A stretch of DNA of 64,000 bases, from NCBI GenBank assembly GCA_024401645.1, contig JAKSKR010000010.1, positions 20,601 to 84,600 of the forward strand. Direction: 5' to 3'. This DNA comes from Paludibacteraceae bacterium. Lineage in GTDB: Bacteria; Bacteroidota; Bacteroidia; Bacteroidales; Paludibacteraceae. Under the pieces are notes generated by a model. The model did not search any database. It was not told the DNA's origin and worked only from the letters and a program-made list of their open reading frames with translations. The position numbers were made by a program, and so were the translations under genes. Shown piece after piece: positions 60,519 to 64,000 of this stretch (its first letter is position 1; the number at the start of each line of letters is the position of its first letter).

Positions 60519-60917
60519 TTATTAAGTTCGTGTGCGTTGTTTTTGTGTTGGGAAATGGTGCATCTTCCGTCTAAGGTAGGCTTTTGGTGTTCTTGTAGGT
60601 GTTTAGAGCCTTCAAGATACTTTTGCTATAGATGGTTCGCTATACTAAAACCCCGCAGACGGACACCTGACTTTTTGCGAAAGCCTTTTATGTCTACCAT
60701 TGTGGTTTAATGATAATTGGTGACCCCTGTAAAGCTTGGGGACCAAGAATTTTATAGGAGCCACCTTTGTGTAAAGCGCTCTTAGGGGAATTTTGTTCCA
60801 TTCCCAACTGTTTGCAAATATAAAAAACAAATTCGTTAATCTATTAATGAAATGAACGTTAATTACTAACCATTTCGTAATTTTGTGTTGGTTATTTTTT
60901 TTGAGGTGGTTTGGACT
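60519..60917. other. 400-base intergenic stretch
   Basis: No convincing gene. It holds a possible hairpin at 60718-60748 (TTGGTGACCCC with GGGGACCAA, one bulge), several G/C-rich islands, and the TAATTTTG element at 60878-60885 that probably serves the YitT-like gene. A minus-strand frame at 60645-60959 has unlike-protein composition and no signal to support it. Confidence 0.4.
60878..60885 (+). promoter_or_regulatory. Probable -7 element for the YitT-like gene
   Basis: TAATTTTG, a TAnnTTTG match, 32 bases before the ATG at 60918. Confidence 0.5.
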
Positions 60918-61655
60918 ATGTTTACGAAAAAGGAAGCCGTTTCTTTTGTCTGGCAACATTTGTTGCTGCTTATATCTTTGAATTTTATGACTTTAGGTGT
61001 TGCCGTGTGCGTGAAGTCTATGTTGGGGTCTAGCGTAATCTCGGTTTTGCCTTATGTGTTTGAAAGTGCCGGAAAGACCATTCCTTCAATTCCGTCGCTT
61101 ACCATAGGCCAATACACCTACATCATGAACGTTATTCTAGTCTTGGGGCAGATGGCAGTGCTTCGCCGTCAGTTCGAAGCTGTTCAGCTTTTTCAACTAC
61201 TCATCGGATTCGTCTTTGGCATGCTAATTGACCTTAACATGGCGCTAACTTTTTTCTTGACACCACAAGTGTTATGGCAGAAGGTGTTGGCGCAGGTGGT
61301 TGGTTGCACCATTTTGGGGATTGGCATTGCCATGGAGGTTAAGTGCGGGTCGGTTACCATGCCGGGCGAAGGGTTCCCGGTTGCCATAAGTAGGGTGACG
61401 GGTAAGGAATTTCCGAAAGTTAAGATCGTGGTCGACATTTCGTTGGTGACGTTGGGCGTTATTGCTTGCTTTGCGTTCTTTGGCGCATGGCAGTGGCACA
61501 TTGTGGGCATCGGCACCCTTTTTGCCATGGTCTATGTGGGGGCTGCCGTTCGCTTCTTCTCAAAACGTTTGGGGTGGTTCAAGCGCATACTCTGTTACCA
61601 ACCTGGTTTTCGCCGTTACGTCTATGGCTTACTCCGTTACATTAGGCACGACTGA
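60918..61655 (+). CDS. YitT/YczE-family membrane protein
   Basis: 245 residues from ATG 60918; an upstream TTG (60885) falls inside the promoter and is excluded. Five to six hydrophobic segments; the pattern FMTLGVAVCVKSMLGSSVISVLPYVF and VFGMLIDLNMALTFF fits the YczE/YitT-like group. The family is thought to be a transporter-like membrane protein; substrate unknown. The C-terminal tail is basic. It converges on the M42 peptidase gene. Confidence 0.85.
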   Translation: MFTKKEAVSFVWQHLLLLISLNFMTLGVAVCVKSMLGSSVISVLPYVFESAGKTIPSIPSLTIGQYTYIMNVILVLGQMAVLRRQFEAVQLFQLLIGFVFGMLIDLNMALTFFLTPQVLWQKVLAQVVGCTILGIGIAMEVKCGSVTMPGEGFPVAISRVTGKEFPKVKIVVDISLVTLGVIACFAFFGAWQWHIVGIGTLFAMVYVGAAVRFFSKRLGWFKRILCYQPGFRRYVYGLLRYIRHD

Positions 61656-61672
61656 TAGGTTTACTGAAAAAA

Positions 61673-61716
61673 ATAGGCGGTATGCCATATTCAGTGTATG
61701 ACGTACCGCCTTTCTT
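61673..61716. terminator. Bidirectional terminator
   Basis: Stem AGGCGGTA (61675-61682) with TACCGCCT (61704-61711), A-run on the left and T-rich on the right, between convergent genes. Confidence 0.7.
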
Positions 61717-61744
61717 GTTTTTTATTGTCGCCTAAACTCGCCTG

Positions 61745-62833
61745 TCAGTCCTTAATAATGATGTTGTTCAATGGCGCATATTCTTCCATGCTGACGTCTT
61801 GCTTGCAGAATTCGCTGATCATGTCTATTGCCGACTGAATGTCGTTGGTAGAAACCACCTCGTTAGGGGTGTGCATGTAGCGGCACGGAATGGAAACCAA
61901 TCCGGTCAGTACGCCTTCGTGCACTAGCTGAATGGTGCGGGCGTCGGTCGACGTTGCACGCGGAATGGCTTCGCTTTGACATTTAATGCCTTTCTGTTTC
62001 GAAATTTCCTTCAAGGTCTTACTCAACTTGTAGCAGATGTTTGGCCCGGTGGCAACCACGGCACCACCATTCATCTTAAAGTCGCCAAACTTTTCGGCCG
62101 GAACGCCAGGGTAGTCGGTGGCGTGGGTAACGTCTAGGGCTATGCCTATGAGCGGGTTTATGCCATAGGCGGCAGGCTGAACGCCACGAGTGCCAAGCTC
62201 TTCCTGAACGGCTGCCACAAAATAGAGGTCCATGTCGGTTTCAATGCCGTTCTCTGCCAACTGTTGTGCCACACCGGCAACCACGGTAAGGCCAGCCTTG
62301 TCGTCGAGAGACTTTGAGGCAATGAGGCCGTTGCTCATTTCCACAACTGGGGTGCGGAAGGTGACTGGCGAACCTATTTCAACCATTTCCTCTGCCTTCT
62401 CCTTGTTCTCGGCGCTGATGTCAATCCACATGTCTTCCATCTTCATCGGCTTTTCCCTTTCGGTAGGGGTGAACAGGTGGATAGGCTTCTTGCCAATGAT
62501 GCCCACCACTGGGCCATTTGGACCATGAACGGTGACTTGAATGCCCGGCAAGATGTTTGCGTCGATGCCGCCTAGGGGCTTGAAGTAGAGGTAGCCCTTC
62601 TTGTCGATGTAGGTGACCATTAGGCCAATTTCGTCGGCATGCGATTCTATCATCACCCTTTTTTCGGGGTTGCCTTTCTTGTGGGCTATAAGGTTGCCCA
62701 TGGCGTCGGTGGTAATCTCGTCGACATAGGGCATCATGAAGTCTCTGAACTTATTCATTAATAGTCCTTCGTAGCCCGATGGACTAGGAGTGTTGAGCAG
62801 TTCAATAAAGAACTTGTAAAGTTTCTCGTTCAT
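61745..62833 (-). CDS. M42-family metallopeptidase
   Basis: 362 residues, full length. Signatures: MIESHADEIGLMVT (metal-binding His), SKSLDDKAG (bridging Asp), AVQEELGTRG (catalytic Glu pair) and GIALDVTHATD. M42 aminopeptidases (dodecameric TET type) remove N-terminal residues from peptides in the cytoplasm. Last of a three-gene minus-strand run; its start overlaps the DUF1810 gene by 4 bases. Confidence 0.94.
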   Translation of the reverse strand: MNEKLYKFFIELLNTPSPSGYEGLLMNKFRDFMMPYVDEITTDAMGNLIAHKKGNPEKRVMIESHADEIGLMVTYIDKKGYLYFKPLGGIDANILPGIQVTVHGPNGPVVGIIGKKPIHLFTPTEREKPMKMEDMWIDISAENKEKAEEMVEIGSPVTFRTPVVEMSNGLIASKSLDDKAGLTVVAGVAQQLAENGIETDMDLYFVAAVQEELGTRGVQPAAYGINPLIGIALDVTHATDYPGVPAEKFGDFKMNGGAVVATGPNICYKLSKTLKEISKQKGIKCQSEAIPRATSTDARTIQLVHEGVLTGLVSIPCRYMHTPNEVVSTNDIQSAIDMISEFCKQDVSMEEYAPLNNIIIKD

Positions 62834-63264
62834 ATCTTATTCAAATTTTGTGCAGTTAGTTTTAAGGTGGAAGTGCAGCGCTCGCCGTTGTAGAATTTCT
62901 GGAGAACTTCGGCGTAAATGTCGTTTGGCGAAATCAGGTCGAACAGTGTCATGCTCGACTTCACTTTCAGTGCATCTATTCCGCCAAGAATTTCAATGGC
63001 CGTCTTACCGTTGTGTGCGAGTAGGGCAGTGGTAATTTCACGAAGTCTGGCATTCAACGTTTCATCTGCCAGATAGGCTTTCGCTTCTTCAAGCGAGGCT
63101 ATTCCGTAAAATTCAGACGTACTGCTTCTTCCAAGGCCTCTTAACTGTGGAAAGATGAACCAAATCCAATGCGTGTATTTCCGTCCATTCTTTATTTCCT
63201 TCAGAGCCGTCTGGTAGGTATTGTATTGCTCTTGTGCCTTTACAAATCTGTTTATGTCATCCAT
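62830..63264 (-). CDS. DUF1810 protein
   Basis: 144 residues. The N-terminal DDINRFVKAQEQYNTYQTALKEIKNGRKYTHWIWFIFPQLRGLG is the clear mark of DUF1810, a family of unknown function; helical, soluble. The stop overlaps the M42 peptidase start by 4 bases (ATGA), so the two are translationally coupled. Confidence 0.92.
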   Translation of the reverse strand: MDDINRFVKAQEQYNTYQTALKEIKNGRKYTHWIWFIFPQLRGLGRSSTSEFYGIASLEEAKAYLADETLNARLREITTALLAHNGKTAIEILGGIDALKVKSSMTLFDLISPNDIYAEVLQKFYNGERCTSTLKLTAQNLNKI

Positions 63265-63273
63265 ATCTTCTTA

Positions 63274-63627
63274 TTATTTCAGTTTATAGCGCCTTATGGC
63301 AATGTTAACGCCAATGGCTACTAGGCCAATACATAGAATGGCAAGGCTTTGGTAGGGGTGAACGCTACTGTAGGCGAATTTGCCAATTAAGCCCCATATA
63401 AGAATTTGCATGAAGACAAGCACGTCGAAGCAACTGCAAACCGACACCATAATGAAGAATGCATACCACACGTATGTTGACGTTATTCCCCATTGTATAC
63501 CAATGTTGCCGAAGAGGTAGTTGCTGGCAATGGTGTAAAGTCCAACATAGGTCGCCAACGCAGCCAACCATGCTCCCGCTTTTCTTATTATCGCTTTCTT
63601 TTTTGTATTGTCCATTTTTTTAGCCAT
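63274..63627 (-). CDS. Small membrane protein of unknown function
   Basis: 117 residues with four hydrophobic segments (about 17-37, 45-65, 66-83 and 93-110) and basic ends. I do not recognise a family. The ATG at 63627 or the internal one at 63615 could be the start. It precedes the DUF1810 gene by 9 bases and follows the GC-rich repeat block, where its promoter must lie. Confidence 0.6.
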   Translation of the reverse strand: MAKKMDNTKKKAIIRKAGAWLAALATYVGLYTIASNYLFGNIGIQWGITSTYVWYAFFIMVSVCSCFDVLVFMQILIWGLIGKFAYSSVHPYQSLAILCIGLVAIGVNIAIRRYKLK

Positions 63628-63690
63628 TTATGTAAATGTACGAAATAATGCAGAATGAACAAAATTTTACATTGGCAACTCTGCAAAAAC

Positions 63691-64000
63691 GCGCGAGCAT
63701 GGCTAATGTTGCGGCGGAGCTCCCGTCCCACCGCAATTCTTGTCCCCGAAAGAAATCACGGCGTATGTCCCGCAGGTACATGACTAATGTCGCGGTGGGG
63801 CTCCGTCCCACCGCAATCCTTGTCTCCCGAAAAAAACACGGCGTATGCCCCGCACGAGCATGACTAATGTCGCGGTGGGGCTCTGTCCCACTGCAATTCT
63901 CATAGGCGGGGCTCTGTCCCGCCACATAAAAGCAGGCGGGATTCCCCGTCCCACCGCATTCCTCACCGGCGGGGCTCCGTCCCGCCACCCGACAGGCAAG
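63691..64000. repeat. GC-rich tandem repeat and palindrome block
   Basis: Two and a half copies of an 80-81-base unit (anchors CATG at 63698, 63779 and 63859) carry a palindrome GCGGTGGG-loop-CCCACCGC (best at 63792-63799/63807-63814). Further palindromes of the related form GGCGGGGCTCYGTCCCGCC lie at 63905-63923 and 63968-63986, with imperfect copies at 63711, 63872 and 63935. The block is much more GC-rich than its surroundings and runs off the right edge. Confidence 0.8.

Noticed and set aside
60645..60959. Minus-strand open frame of 104 codons before the YitT-like gene
   Set aside because: No start context, family pattern or conserved composition; it covers the promoter of the plus-strand gene.
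63620..63988. Minus-strand open frame of 122 codons, and another at 63784-63999
   Set aside because: Both run through the GC-rich repeats and translate the same palindrome over and over; composition is not protein-like.

Overview
The window looks like chromosome from a member of the Bacteroidales. The evidence is: many genes preceded by the Bacteroidetes promoter hexamer-like element TAnnTTTG, an UpxY-type NusG paralogue, an OmpA/PorP-SprF pair behind a giant protein with a type IX secretion (gldCTD-type) C-terminus, several families largely confined to Bacteroidetes (DUF4827, START-like, DUF4250), and a Bacteroidetes-type elongator tRNA-Met. Genus or family cannot be fixed from the sequence alone. 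No phage, insertion sequence, rRNA or CRISPR array was seen.

Layout: 1-1376 is the start of a nucleotidase-like fusion running off the left edge; 1524-3846 is a four-gene type II fatty-acid/aryl-polyene-like cassette (ketosynthase, ACP, two hot-dog dehydratases). 4017-8420 holds single genes: an UpxY antiterminator, panB, a PspC protein, a DUF4250 pair, a hemolysin III protein and a membrane J-domain protein. 8460-21582 is one minus-strand exopolysaccharide operon (Wza-like exporter, Wzc-like co-polymerase, polymerase, flippase, five glycosyltransferases, a heparosan-type C5-epimerase and the WecA-like initiating transferase) with a clear promoter at 21627-21658. A second copy of the J-domain gene lies on the other side (22405-23595). 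23647-30515 is housekeeping: hrpB, a DUF695-like gene with a duplicated tail, rpiB, a MORN protein, cysS and a START-like protein.

30624-38604 is a nine-gene plus-strand operon: lptF/G-type permease, ribBA, pdxJ, exbB, exbD, a TonB, a secreted double-TonB-domain protein, a DJ-1 protein and a CvfB-like S1 protein. After a deaminase, 40166-48652 encodes a 1929-residue type IX cargo, an OmpA protein, a PorP/SprF protein and a chagasin-like lipoprotein. The secreted TonB-like protein (36129) and the giant cargo (40166) share an N-terminal domain (marked by NWWG) that I do not recognise, which links the energy-transduction operon to the surface-protein operon; this is the best candidate for an undescribed system.

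49413-49589 carries tRNA-Met and tRNA-Glu; 49824-53390 is an operon of nrnA, two lipoproteins, an RNA methyltransferase and a threonylcarbamoyl-AMP synthase. 55163-59222 is an AT-rich McrBC-type defence island in which an EVE-like domain sits inside the McrB AAA core. The right end has a PD40 propeller, small membrane proteins, an M42 peptidase, and at 63691-64000 a GC-rich block of 80-bp tandem repeats and palindromes.
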